Positions 42,513 through 51,287 of a stretch of 64,000 nucleotides of DNA are shown one piece after another. The stretch is taken from positions 62,001 through 126,000 of the forward strand of contig JACKKZ010000002.1 of the NCBI GenBank assembly GCA_024236195.1. The letters are read 5' to 3'. Position 1 is the first letter of the stretch; each line of letters opens with the position of its first letter. Both the position numbers and the translations under genes were made by a program. The notes beneath the pieces are model-generated. The model was not told the origin of the DNA. It ran no database searches and was given only the letters and a program-made list of their open reading frames with translations. Source of the DNA: Sphingomonadaceae bacterium (GTDB taxonomy: Bacteria; Pseudomonadota; Alphaproteobacteria; Sphingomonadales; Sphingomonadaceae).

Positions 42513-44063
42513 CTAGGCGCGTAGTTCTGTCTTCAGCACTTTCCCCGCGGCGTTGCGCGGCAATTCGGTCACGATCTCGACCAGCCGCGGCACCTTGTAA
42601 TTTGCCATGTTCTGCCGCGCCCAGGCAATGAGTTCATCGGCGGTTGCGGTCGCGCCGGGGCGCAGCACGACAAAGGCCTTGCCCAGTTCGCCCATGCGTT
42701 CGTCCGCCACACCGATGACGGCAGAAACCTCAACCGCAGGATGGGCTGCGAGCAGCCCTTCCACCTCAGCGGGATAGACGTTGAACCCGCCGGAAATGAA
42801 CATGTCCTTCTTGCGGTCAGTGATCTTCAGGTAACCCCGTTCATCCAGCGTCCCGATATCGCCCGTATGCAGCCAGCCATCAGCGTCTACCGCTTCGGCA
42901 GAGGCAGCGGGATCATCGAGATATCCGCGCATCACAGAATGGCCGCGCACCCAGAATTCACCTGCCTCGCCCGGCGGCATGTCCTGCCCGCTATCGTCAA
43001 CACAGCGTACTTCGATCCCCGGCATGGGATAGCCGCAGGTATTGGCGACTGTCTCGGCATCGTCCCCTTGCCGGGTCATGGCGATCACCCCGCATTCAGT
43101 CATGCCATAGCCATTGACGATATTCTGCATGCGCAGCTCCGCCCGCATCCGCTCGACCAGCGCAGGGGCCACGGGCGCAGCCCCTGTCACGGCGACCCGC
43201 AAGGAAGAGAAATCGCGCGGCTTCCCGCCAGCCAGTTCCTGCAGCAGTGACTGGTAGATGGTGGGCGGACCGGGGATGAAGCTGATCTTCTCCTTCTCGA
43301 TCAGCCGCACGGTTTCCGGCACGTCAAACACCGGCTGCGGCACGATGGTCGCCCCGCGCAGCAGGCAGGCGACCCAGCCCGCCTTATAGCCAAAAGTATG
43401 GAAGAAGGGATTGACGATCAGGTAGCGATCGCCCTCGCGCAAATCCACCCGGTCAGCCCAGTTTCCAAAAGTTGCCGTAACCTGCCGATGGGCGGTAAGC
43501 GCCCCTTTCGGGCGACCGGTCGTGCCCGAAGTGAAGATGATATCGCTGACATCATCGCCGCTCAATGCGGCAAGGGCGGTTGAAACCGCCGGGTCTTCTG
43601 CGCCCTGACCACGAGAGACAAAGGGGTCCCATCCCCCGTCGAGCCGTATGATCTCTGCCAGTTCGGGCAAATTCTCACCCGCCAGCAAGGCAGCATAATC
43701 CTGCCCCAGGAAATCGCCCGGCGCGAACAGCAGCTTTGCGCGCGAGCGGCGCAGAATGTCGGCCGCTTCCGAACCCTTGAAACGCGTATTGAGCGGGACA
43801 ATCGCCGCACCCAGACAATGCGCCCCCAGCGCAGCAAGGATCCACTCGCGCGAGTTTGGTCCCCACACGCCAATCCGATCACCGCGGCCCACACCACACG
43901 CAAGCATGGCCGATGCCGCAGCGCGCGCATCAGCCCATAGCTCGACAAAACTCCAGCTGGCGCCGCCCGCAACCAGCGCTGGCGCATCCGGCCAGCGCTC
44001 TGCCGCAGCTTGGGCGGCAGCCGGGATTGTCTCCGGCCAGTTACGGGGGGCCGTGGTCACCAC
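42513..44063 (-). CDS. fadD3: Acyl-CoA ligase, FadD3-like (HIP-CoA synthetase candidate)
   Basis: A 516-residue AMP-forming ligase. The ATP motif TSGTTGRPKGALTAH, the second motif GYGMTECGVIAM, the HTGDIG motif and the C-terminal PRNAAGKVLKTELRA lysine segment are all present. In actinobacteria FadD3 activates the ring C/D remnant (HIP acid) to HIP-CoA; the immediate ipd-type neighbours make this the best assignment. The start is GTG 44063 (or 44060), which uses GAGGACG inside the thiolase stop region; a longer frame would overlap the thiolase. Substrate specificity is inferred from context. Confidence 0.8.
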   Translation of the reverse strand: MVTTAPRNWPETIPAAAQAAAERWPDAPALVAGGASWSFVELWADARAAASAMLACGVGRGDRIGVWGPNSREWILAALGAHCLGAAIVPLNTRFKGSEAADILRRSRAKLLFAPGDFLGQDYAALLAGENLPELAEIIRLDGGWDPFVSRGQGAEDPAVSTALAALSGDDVSDIIFTSGTTGRPKGALTAHRQVTATFGNWADRVDLREGDRYLIVNPFFHTFGYKAGWVACLLRGATIVPQPVFDVPETVRLIEKEKISFIPGPPTIYQSLLQELAGGKPRDFSSLRVAVTGAAPVAPALVERMRAELRMQNIVNGYGMTECGVIAMTRQGDDAETVANTCGYPMPGIEVRCVDDSGQDMPPGEAGEFWVRGHSVMRGYLDDPAASAEAVDADGWLHTGDIGTLDERGYLKITDRKKDMFISGGFNVYPAEVEGLLAAHPAVEVSAVIGVADERMGELGKAFVVLRPGATATADELIAWARQNMANYKVPRLVEIVTELPRNAAGKVLKTELRA

Positions 44064-44070
44064 AGCGTCC

Positions 44071-45273
44071 TCAGGCGACCTCGAACAGGCCAGCTGCGCC
44101 CATGCCGCCTGCAACACACATGGAAACGACCACATATTTAACACCGCGGCGCTTGCCCTCGATCAGCGCATGGCCAACGAGGCGGCTGCCGGTCATGCCA
44201 AAGGGGTGCCCGATGGCGATACCGCCGCCATTGACGTTCAGTTTTTCCGGGTCGATCCCCAGCTTCTGCTGGCAATAGACAGCCTGGCTGGCGAATGCCT
44301 CGTTGATTTCCCACAGGCCAATATCTTCAATCTTCAGCCCCGTGCGTTCGAGCAGCTTGGGGATGGCAAAGACCGGGCCAATGCCCATCTCGTCCGCCCC
44401 GCAGCCGGCGACCTGGAAGCCGCGATAGATGCCCAGCACCGGCAGGCCTTCTTTCTGCGCTGTGGCAAGGTCCATCACCACCTGTGCCGAGGCACCATCG
44501 GAAAGCTGGCTGGCATTGCCGGCCGTGATGTGCTTGCCTTCCTGGATGACCTGCCCGTTCTTGAACACCGGCTTCAGCCCGGCGAGCGCTTCATAAGTCG
44601 TCCCTGCCCGCACACCTTCGTCATGCGCGAGGGTAACTTCTTCCTTGCCGGTTTCGTTGCCTTCCTTGTCGAACAGCGCCTTTTGCACGGTAATCGGGAC
44701 GATCTCGTCATCGAACTTGCCTGCTTCCTGCGCGGCGGCGGCACGCTGCTGGCTCTGCGCGGCAAAGCGATCCTGCGCCTCGCGCGTCACGCCGTAACGT
44801 TCAGCAACGATTTCAGCGGTTTCGATCATCACCATATAGGCATTCGGATCGGCCTGCTTGATATATTCGGACCGATTGCGGAACTGCGGGGCATGCTTGT
44901 TGATTGTCAGCGAAATGCTTTCCATCCCGCCAGCCACCGCCACGTCGATTTCGTTGCAGATGATCCCGCGTGCTGCGAGGGCAATCGAGTTGAGGCCCGA
45001 AGAGCATTTGCGGTCCATGGTGATGCCGCCGGTCGTATCGGGCAGCACCGATCCATGGACGGTCAGCCGCCCCAAATTGTAGCTCTGGGTATTCCAGTGG
45101 TTACCGACACCGAGATAGAGGTCATCGACCCGCGCCGGGTCGATCCCTGCACGCGCAATAGCGGCATTGACGACATGCGACGACAGGACGGGGGCCTCGG
45201 TGTCATTGAAAGCGCCGCGATAGGCCTTGCCGACACCGGTGCGGGCGGTGGAGATAATTGCTGCTTCGCGCAT
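44071..45273 (-). CDS. Acetyl-CoA C-acyltransferase (thiolase)
   Basis: A 400-residue thiolase starting MREAAIISTARTGVGKAYRG. The nucleophilic Cys is in DRKCSSGLNS, the His in GGIAIGHPFGMTGSR and the second Cys in VSMCVAGGMGAAG. It would cleave a 3-ketoacyl-CoA to acetyl-CoA or propionyl-CoA. It differs from the FadA6-like thiolase at 50136, so the locus encodes two. It may act on the C4 or propionate side chain. It follows the ketosteroid isomerase gene by 13 bp and precedes FadD3. Confidence 0.9.
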   Translation of the reverse strand: MREAAIISTARTGVGKAYRGAFNDTEAPVLSSHVVNAAIARAGIDPARVDDLYLGVGNHWNTQSYNLGRLTVHGSVLPDTTGGITMDRKCSSGLNSIALAARGIICNEIDVAVAGGMESISLTINKHAPQFRNRSEYIKQADPNAYMVMIETAEIVAERYGVTREAQDRFAAQSQQRAAAAQEAGKFDDEIVPITVQKALFDKEGNETGKEEVTLAHDEGVRAGTTYEALAGLKPVFKNGQVIQEGKHITAGNASQLSDGASAQVVMDLATAQKEGLPVLGIYRGFQVAGCGADEMGIGPVFAIPKLLERTGLKIEDIGLWEINEAFASQAVYCQQKLGIDPEKLNVNGGGIAIGHPFGMTGSRLVGHALIEGKRRGVKYVVVSMCVAGGMGAAGLFEVA

Positions 45274-45286
45274 GGTCTTGGTCCTC

Positions 45287-45664
45287 TCAGGATGCGTCGT
45301 GCATGTTGCCCGGGCCCCAGAAGGCCCGCATTTCGACGACTTCATTGTCGTCATTGAACTTGAACGTATCGATCACGTCGATCCGCTTCTTCGAGCCTTC
45401 CCAGTCCAGATGGACAGCGAACGGGAATACCGCATAATCCGCCACCACCCGCACCGGTCCGAGCAATTCCAGCTTGGCCCCTGTCGCCATGGAAAAACCA
45501 TAGAACTCCAGGATTTCCGCTTTCCCGCGCTTGAGCGGAGTACCCACGGGATCTTCCACAGTCGCATTTTCAGCGTAAATTGCCGCCACGCGTTCGGCAC
45601 TGCCTGCTGCAAAGGCCGCGACATATTCGTGCACGGCGGCTTCCATCTTGGCGGGATCGGGCAT
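45287..45664 (-). CDS. ksi: Steroid delta-5-3-ketoisomerase (KSI)
   Basis: A 125-residue protein with exactly the length and numbering of Comamonas KSI. Tyr14 (VHEYVAAFAAG), Asp38 (ATVEDPVGT) and Asp99 (DVIDTFKFN), the three catalytic residues, fall at the same positions. The ending FWGPGNMHDAS also matches. It moves the C5-C6 double bond of 3-oxo-delta-5 steroids to C4-C5 in the cytosol. Its presence inside the ring C/D operon is direct evidence that the cluster handles steroids. The call is strong because of the residue numbering, not just the fold. Confidence 0.93.
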   Translation of the reverse strand: MPDPAKMEAAVHEYVAAFAAGSAERVAAIYAENATVEDPVGTPLKRGKAEILEFYGFSMATGAKLELLGPVRVVADYAVFPFAVHLDWEGSKKRIDVIDTFKFNDDNEVVEMRAFWGPGNMHDAS

Positions 45665-45668
45665 TGGC

Positions 45669-46139
45669 TTACTCCGGATAATAGCGACTGATAGTATCGA
45701 TCACACAGGCGGGTTTGTCATTGCCTTCGATCTCGATAGTGACGCGCACGGTGGACTGCACCGCGCCCTTGATTTCTTCCACCCTGACCACTTCCCCCAC
45801 TGCACGGATGCGGCTGCCGACCAGCACCGGCGCAAGAAAGCGCATCCGGTCTGCACCGACATTCACGCCAGCGGAAAAGCGCTGAACCTCGATCAATTGC
45901 GGCAAGAAGAAATTGACCAGGCTCATGGTGAGATAGCCATGCGCAATCGTCCCGCCAAAGGGGCCATCCTTTGCGCGTTCGACATCGACGTGGATCCACT
46001 GATGATCGCCGGTCACTTCGGCAAAGCCGTCCACGCGGTCTTGTTCGATCGCCAGCCATTCGGTCGGCCCAAGCTGCGTGCCTTCTGCGCCCGCCAGCGC
46101 CGCCGGACTTTCAAAGACCTTCGGACCGCCCATCTTCAC
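45669..46139 (-). CDS. MaoC-family enoyl-CoA hydratase
   Basis: A 156-residue single hot-dog MaoC protein. The hydratase motif is GDHQWIHVDVERA (Asp, His) followed by GTIAHGYLTMSLVNFF. It would add water to a trans-2-enoyl-CoA. Its ATG overlaps the IpdF stop by four bases (ATGA) and it precedes the isomerase gene by 4 bp. In beta-oxidation of the HIP propionate side chain or ring-opening products it is a logical partner for the dehydrogenase pairs. Confidence 0.9.
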   Translation of the reverse strand: MKMGGPKVFESPAALAGAEGTQLGPTEWLAIEQDRVDGFAEVTGDHQWIHVDVERAKDGPFGGTIAHGYLTMSLVNFFLPQLIEVQRFSAGVNVGADRMRFLAPVLVGSRIRAVGEVVRVEEIKGAVQSTVRVTIEIEGNDKPACVIDTISRYYPE

Positions 46140-46921
46140 GCCCTCTGGCTCGAAACCGGAACGATCTCGCCGGTCATATAGCTCGACAGATCGGAAGCGA
46201 GGAACAGCATGACATTGGCGACCTCCCAGACTTCCGCCGGACGGCCATAGGCCTCTTTCTCGACCAGTTTTGCGAGCGCTTCTTCTGTGGTCACTTTCGC
46301 GAGGAAGGGGTGCATGGCAAGGCTCGGCGCGACCGCATTGATGCGCACACCATGATCGGCGGCTTCCAGCGCTGCACAGCGGGTGAAGGCCATCACCCCG
46401 GCCTTGGCCGCGGCATAGTGTGCCTGGCCCTTTTGCGCGCGCCAGCCAAGGACGCTGGCATTGTTGACCATCACCCCTTGCCTTGCTTCATACATCACCG
46501 GCAGGAAAGCGCGGGTCATGCGGAACAGGCTGGTCAGCGTGACGTCGAGCACGCGGCTCCACTGTTCGTCACTCATCTCCACGACATCGACCTCGCCACC
46601 CAGACCGGCATTGTTGATCAGAACATCGACACTTCCAAGAGCTGCAATGGACGCATCACGCAGGCCCTGAACCGCTTCTTCGCTGGTCACATCGCACACG
46701 AAAGTGGCGGGGCGTTCGCAGCCAACCTCATCCGCAATCCGATCAGCCGCTTCCCCCAGGCGTCGCTCGTGGAAGTCGCTGATCAGCAGGCGCGCACCTT
46801 CTTCTGCTGCGCGTTTGGCAACAGCAAAGCCGATCCCGGTCCCGGCGGCAGCAGTTACCACCACCGTCTTGCCCTTCATCATGCCAAGCGGGGTCGGATA
46901 GGGGGGGACAGCTACGCTCAC
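46136..46921 (-). CDS. ipdF: IpdF-like SDR (HIP pathway alcohol dehydrogenase)
   Basis: A 261-residue SDR. The cofactor loop VVVTAAAGTGIG, ISDFHERRLGEA, the active Ser in VNNASVLGWRAQ and the YAAAKAGV pair closely follow what I recall of mycobacterial Rv3559c/IpdF, including the unusual TAAAGTGIG loop. IpdF oxidises the 5-hydroxyl of the HIP-derived CoA thioester to a ketone. The start is GTG with GAGGTGA before it. It overlaps the MaoC gene by four bases and follows the acyl-CoA dehydrogenase, an order that also occurs in mycobacteria (fadE30 next to ipdF). Confidence 0.85.
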   Translation of the reverse strand: MSVAVPPYPTPLGMMKGKTVVVTAAAGTGIGFAVAKRAAEEGARLLISDFHERRLGEAADRIADEVGCERPATFVCDVTSEEAVQGLRDASIAALGSVDVLINNAGLGGEVDVVEMSDEQWSRVLDVTLTSLFRMTRAFLPVMYEARQGVMVNNASVLGWRAQKGQAHYAAAKAGVMAFTRCAALEAADHGVRINAVAPSLAMHPFLAKVTTEEALAKLVEKEAYGRPAEVWEVANVMLFLASDLSSYMTGEIVPVSSQRA

Positions 46922-46946
46922 AATTCACCTCTGGTCTGCAAAATTC

Positions 46947-48125
46947 TCACAAGTCACCACGCGGTTCACGCGGCATGCCAAGGCCGCGTTCGGCGATCAG
47001 GTTCCGCTGGATCTGGTTGGTGCCGCCATAGATCGTATCCGAACGGCTGAAGAGGAACAGATTGGGCAACATGCCCCATTCATACGCGCTGCCTCCGGCG
47101 ATTTCGCCGGCCTGACCCAGGACATCCATGGCCAGTTCGCCCAGGTCCCGCCGCCAGCTTGCCCACTGGATCTTGTAAGTCAGCGCCGCGCCGTCGATCT
47201 TCGAATGATCGGAATTGGAGAGCATGCGCAGCGCACCATAGCGCATCAGACGCAGGCCAATCTCTGCCTTGGCGATGCGCTGGCGGATCAGCGGGTCATT
47301 CGCGGCGCCATTATCCTTCGCGGCGGCTATGATGGCATCCAGCTCGTTGCGGAAGCCCATCTGCTGGCCCAGAGTGGAAACACCGCGTTCAAAGGCCAGC
47401 AGGCCCATGGCGATCTTCCACCCATCCCCGATATTGCCGATCAAACTGTCAGCCGGGCAGCGGGCATCGGTGAAGAAGGTTTCGTTGAATTCCGCATCGC
47501 CATTGATCTGGCGGATACCGCGCACTTCGATCCCGTCCTGGTCGAGCGGCATCATCAGGAAAGTCAGCCCCTTGGGACCTTTCGATCCTTCCTCTGTCCG
47601 CGCAACCACGAAAATCCAGTCGGAAATATGGGCAAGGCTGGTCCAGATTTTCTGCCCGTTGACCACCCATTCGCCGGATTCCAGCCGCCCCTTGGTGCGC
47701 ACCGAGGCCAGGTCAGACCCTGCATTGGGTTCTGAAAAGCCCTGGCAGAAGATCGTCTTGCCGGCTGCAATATCGGGCAGGAAGCGCTGCTTTTGCTCCT
47801 CGGTCCCAAAGGCAAGGATGGTCGGCCCGGCCAGTTCGATCCCGATATGGTTGATGCGCCCTGGCGCCCCTGAACGGGCATATTCCTCGGCGAAGATAAC
47901 CTGTTCGGCGAGCGTTGCATCACGCCCGCCCCACTGTCTGGGCCAGCCGATGCAGCCCCAGCCATGCTTGCCCAGGTGCTGTTCCCACTCCTTGCGCCGT
48001 TCCGGCATGTCGGTGAGGGTGTGGATGCCCCGGATATCGGCGAATTCGCCTGTCATCTGCGCCTGCAACCATGCGGCACATTCAGCGCGGAAAGCCTCTT
48101 CCGCTTCGCTAAAGCCCAGCTTCAT
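46947..48125 (-). CDS. Acyl-CoA dehydrogenase, large subunit (FadE30-like)
   Basis: A 392-residue acyl-CoA dehydrogenase. GWPRQWGGRDATLAEQV, GFSEPNAGSDLASVRT, VNGQKIWTSLAHISDW and YGGTNQIQRNLIAERGLG give the full set of family segments. It lies next to IpdF, as FadE30 does in M. tuberculosis, so dehydrogenation of the HIP-CoA propionyl side chain is a good guess. It is paired by a 4-bp overlap with the short dehydrogenase upstream, consistent with an alpha2beta2 complex. The exact acyl-CoA is inferred from position. Confidence 0.88.
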   Translation of the reverse strand: MKLGFSEAEEAFRAECAAWLQAQMTGEFADIRGIHTLTDMPERRKEWEQHLGKHGWGCIGWPRQWGGRDATLAEQVIFAEEYARSGAPGRINHIGIELAGPTILAFGTEEQKQRFLPDIAAGKTIFCQGFSEPNAGSDLASVRTKGRLESGEWVVNGQKIWTSLAHISDWIFVVARTEEGSKGPKGLTFLMMPLDQDGIEVRGIRQINGDAEFNETFFTDARCPADSLIGNIGDGWKIAMGLLAFERGVSTLGQQMGFRNELDAIIAAAKDNGAANDPLIRQRIAKAEIGLRLMRYGALRMLSNSDHSKIDGAALTYKIQWASWRRDLGELAMDVLGQAGEIAGGSAYEWGMLPNLFLFSRSDTIYGGTNQIQRNLIAERGLGMPREPRGDL

Positions 48126-49177
48126 GCCGCTTCTCCCAGCACCATCTTCGCTATTTCCTCGCGGTGGAAATTGCCTGCCCCCAGCATCGACTGGATCGAA
48201 CGGGCCCGCTTGAAGAACAGATGCGCATCATGTTCCCAGGTGAATCCGATCCCGCCATGCAGCTGGATCATGTTTCCCGCGCACATGAAATAGGTGTCGG
48301 CGCAGAAACTCTTCGCCGCATGCAGTGCCAACGGCGCCTCGTCCGATCCCTCGTCCACCGCGCAGGCAGCCCAATAGACCGCGCTGCGAGCCTGTTCGAT
48401 TTCGATCATCATGTCGGCAAGGCGATGCTTGTAGGCCTGGAATGAGCCGATCTGGCGACCGAACTGAACCCGCTCCTGGGCATAGGCGACTGTCCGGTCC
48501 AGCGCTTCCTGCGCCCCGCCCAGTGCCTCTGCAGCGAGGCACAGCCAGCCACCGGTCTGCAAAGCCTTGATCGCGGCATCCGCATCAGCCAGCGGTTCAG
48601 CGGCTACATTGTCCAGCACCACCCGGGCCAATGGACGGGTCTGGTCCATGGTGACATGCTGTGTCACCGAAACACCCGGAGCATCAGCACGCACCAGCCA
48701 TGCCTGTCCCGGCGTGACGAAGACGAATAAATCCGCCGCCCCGCCATGCGGGACCGGGTCGATCGTGCCCGAAAGCTTGCCACCGTTCCAGTCAAGTGCA
48801 GGCATCCCCTCGCATGCTGCAATGGCTTCGCCTGCGATCAGCTGCGGCAGCCACTCGGCCTTCTGCTCGTCTGTCCCGCCAGCAGCAATCGCGCCCGCAC
48901 AAGTGGCAAGGCCCAGCAAGGGGATTGCTGCGACCTGTGCGCCAGCGGCTTCGGCAACGATGGCAAACTCGACCATGCCCAGCCCGGCACCGCCCAGTTC
49001 CTCGTCAATGCCGATCCCGGCCAGCCCGAGTTCGGCGCAGAAAGCAGACCACAATTCCCGGTCGATCCCGTCGCCCGCCATGGCCGTCCGGGTCCGTTCG
49101 CTGGTCGCATTCTCGCGAAAAAAAGACTGCACTGTCTCCGCGATCATCGCCTGTTCGTCGGTAAATGCGAATTCCAT
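48122..49177 (-). CDS. Acyl-CoA dehydrogenase, small subunit
   Basis: A 351-residue acyl-CoA dehydrogenase homologue of the short class. AYAQERVQFGRQIGSFQAYK and QLHGGIGFTWEHDAHLFFKR mark the helical C-terminal part; the middle beta-domain is compact. This form pairs with a full-length subunit that follows at a 4-bp overlap. Such heteromers are a hallmark of steroid degradation. It follows an SDR at about 50 bp and probably contributes FAD and substrate contacts rather than the base. Confidence 0.88.
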   Translation of the reverse strand: MEFAFTDEQAMIAETVQSFFRENATSERTRTAMAGDGIDRELWSAFCAELGLAGIGIDEELGGAGLGMVEFAIVAEAAGAQVAAIPLLGLATCAGAIAAGGTDEQKAEWLPQLIAGEAIAACEGMPALDWNGGKLSGTIDPVPHGGAADLFVFVTPGQAWLVRADAPGVSVTQHVTMDQTRPLARVVLDNVAAEPLADADAAIKALQTGGWLCLAAEALGGAQEALDRTVAYAQERVQFGRQIGSFQAYKHRLADMMIEIEQARSAVYWAACAVDEGSDEAPLALHAAKSFCADTYFMCAGNMIQLHGGIGFTWEHDAHLFFKRARSIQSMLGAGNFHREEIAKMVLGEAA

Positions 49178-49230
49178 TGCCCTGCCCTCAAAGATTTTCG
49201 CCGACCGTGACGGGTCGGGTTTCCTGCCAG

Positions 49231-50136
49231 TCAGCCTGCACCGTAAACCGGCTTTGCCGGTTCGCGCGTTTCGATCAGCTTGCGCACGATGGGATCAAGT
49301 TCGCTGGCTTCAAACCGTGCGCCCTTGTCATGGCTCGGACTGTCCGACCAGCCTTGCGAAAGGAAGATTTCGCCGCCTTTCAGCTCGAACACCTGCCCGG
49401 TCACGCCCTTTGACCGTTCGGAGACGAGATAAGCGACCAATGGCGCCATGTTCTCCGGCGCGAAGACGTCAAACTCGCCTTCTTTGGCATCCATGTCGAA
49501 GCCACCGGTATCGGTCATGCGGGTGCGTGCATTGGGGGCCAGCGCGTTGGCGGTCACGCCCAGACGGCCCATTTCCGCTGCCTGCACCAATGTGAGCGTG
49601 GCGATGCCGCCCTTGGCCGTGGAATAGGCGGATTGCCCAACCGAACCCTGCAAACCTGCTCCGCTGGTGGTGTTGATGATACGGGCATCGACCTGCTTGC
49701 CCGCCTTGCTCTGCGCACGCCAATATTCAGCGGCATGGCGCGAGGTGCAGAAATGCCCGCGCAAATGGACACGGATCACCGCGTCCCATTCTTCGGGCGA
49801 ACAGGTGAAGAACATCCGGTCGCGCACGAAGCCGGCATTGTTGACCACGGCATGCAAATCGCCCCATGTGTCGAGCGCTGCCTCGACCATGCGCTTACCC
49901 GCGTCCCAATCAGCCACGTCGTCGGTGTTGGCGATAGCTTCGCCGCCCATTGCGCGGATTTCGTCCACCACCTGTTCGGCAGCGCCCTTCGTCGCGCCTT
50001 CTTCGCCGTGAGTGCCGACACCCAGATCGTTGACGACCACCCGGCACCCTTCTGCCGCCAGCCCCAGCGCATAGGCCTTGCCCAGACCGTTCCCGGCCCC
50101 GGTGACAATGGCGACGCGTCCTTCACAAATTCCCAT
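49231..50136 (-). CDS. SDR, Rv3548c-like
   Basis: A 301-residue SDR starting MGICEGRVAIVTGAGNGLGK. The VNDLGVGTHGEEG loop, NNAGFVRDRM, INTTSGAGLQGSVGQSAYST and TAKGG Tyr-Lys segment are characteristic of the subgroup that includes mycobacterial Rv3548c in the KstR2 cluster. The tail ends AKPVYGAG, as those do. It probably oxidises a 3-hydroxyacyl-CoA. The start at 50136 overlaps the thiolase stop (TGATG). Function is inferred from homology and position. Confidence 0.83.
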   Translation of the reverse strand: MGICEGRVAIVTGAGNGLGKAYALGLAAEGCRVVVNDLGVGTHGEEGATKGAAEQVVDEIRAMGGEAIANTDDVADWDAGKRMVEAALDTWGDLHAVVNNAGFVRDRMFFTCSPEEWDAVIRVHLRGHFCTSRHAAEYWRAQSKAGKQVDARIINTTSGAGLQGSVGQSAYSTAKGGIATLTLVQAAEMGRLGVTANALAPNARTRMTDTGGFDMDAKEGEFDVFAPENMAPLVAYLVSERSKGVTGQVFELKGGEIFLSQGWSDSPSHDKGARFEASELDPIVRKLIETREPAKPVYGAG

Positions 50137-51287
50137 CACAACCTCTCGATAATCGTCACATTGGCCTGCCCGCCGCCTTCGCACATGGTCTGCAGGCCAT
50201 AACGGCCGCCTGTGCGTTCAAGCGCGTTGAGCAGAGTGCACATCAGCTTGGAACCGGTCGCGCCAATAGGGTGACCCAATGCAATCGCCCCGCCTTGCAC
50301 ATTGACCTTTTCATGCGGGATGCCGAGTTCCTTCATCCACGCCATCGGCACGGAGGCGAAGGCCTCGTTGCATTCAAACAGGTCGATATCATCGAGCTTC
50401 ATGCCCGACTTCTGCATCGCATAGCGGGTTGCCGGAATCGGGCCGGTCAGCATCCAGACCGGATTATCAGCCCGCACAGACATGTGATGGATACGCGCGC
50501 GCGGCGTCAGCCCATGCTCCTTCACGGCCCGCTCGCTGGCAATGAGCAAAGCAGCAGAGCAGTCGCAATTCTGGCTGGCATTGCCCGCGGTCACCACGCC
50601 GCCTTCCCGAATGATGTTGAGCCCTGCCAGACCTTCCAGCGTAGTGCCGGGGCGGATTGTCTCGTCACGGTCCAGCCCTTCGAGCGGGGCAATCTCGTTG
50701 GCAAACCAGCCTGCGTCAGTTGCCGCCTGCGCGCGCTGGTGGCTGGCAAGTGCAAATGCGTCCAGCTCTTCACGGGTAATCTGCCACTTTTCGGCAATCA
50801 TCTCGGCCGAGCGGATCTGGTTCACTTCCTCGTCGCCATAGCGGGCATCCCAGCCCCTTGCACCGATGAAGGGGCTTTCAAAGCCATAGGCTGCACCCGC
50901 CGTCATCGCCGCCATGATCGGGATACGGTTCATCGCCTGGCTGCCCCCGGCCACGACCAGGTCCTGCGTCCCGCTCATTACGCCTTGCGCGGCAAAATGA
51001 ATCGATTGCTGGCTTGACCCGCACTGGCGATCAATGGTTACGCCGGGCACTTCTTCAGGCAGGCCCGCCACCAGCCATGCGGTGCGGCCAATATCGCCTG
51101 CCTGACCGCCAATGGTTTCCGTGCAGCCCCACACAACATCCTCGACCGCTGCGGGATCGACATCGTTGCGCTTGAACAATTCGCGCAGTGGGTGCGCGGC
51201 AAGGTCCGCCGGGTGCAGGTGGGCAAGACTGCCCTTCTTGCGCCCGACAGGCGAGCGCACGGCATCGACGATATAGGCTTCAGGCAT
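50136..51287 (-). CDS. fadA6: FadA6-like 3-ketoacyl-CoA thiolase
   Basis: A 383-residue thiolase starting MPEAYIVDAVRSPVGRKKGS. The active Cys is in DRQCGSSQQSIHF, His in GGAIALGHPIGATGSK and the C-terminal Cys in QTMCEGGGQANVTIIERL. This agrees closely with what I recall of FadA6, which thiolyses a product of ring C cleavage. The usual DGASA segment reads NCDCSAA here, an odd double-Cys change. The start overlaps the preceding gene's stop by eight bases. It is followed by the Rv3548c-like SDR. Confidence 0.87.
   Translation of the reverse strand: MPEAYIVDAVRSPVGRKKGSLAHLHPADLAAHPLRELFKRNDVDPAAVEDVVWGCTETIGGQAGDIGRTAWLVAGLPEEVPGVTIDRQCGSSQQSIHFAAQGVMSGTQDLVVAGGSQAMNRIPIMAAMTAGAAYGFESPFIGARGWDARYGDEEVNQIRSAEMIAEKWQITREELDAFALASHQRAQAATDAGWFANEIAPLEGLDRDETIRPGTTLEGLAGLNIIREGGVVTAGNASQNCDCSAALLIASERAVKEHGLTPRARIHHMSVRADNPVWMLTGPIPATRYAMQKSGMKLDDIDLFECNEAFASVPMAWMKELGIPHEKVNVQGGAIALGHPIGATGSKLMCTLLNALERTGGRYGLQTMCEGGGQANVTIIERL

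Noticed and set aside
43756..45357. A 1.6-kb open frame on the plus strand across the FadD3 and thiolase genes.
   Set aside because: It is antisense to two well-supported genes and its product has no recognisable domain; GC-rich codon use leaves long antisense frames open.
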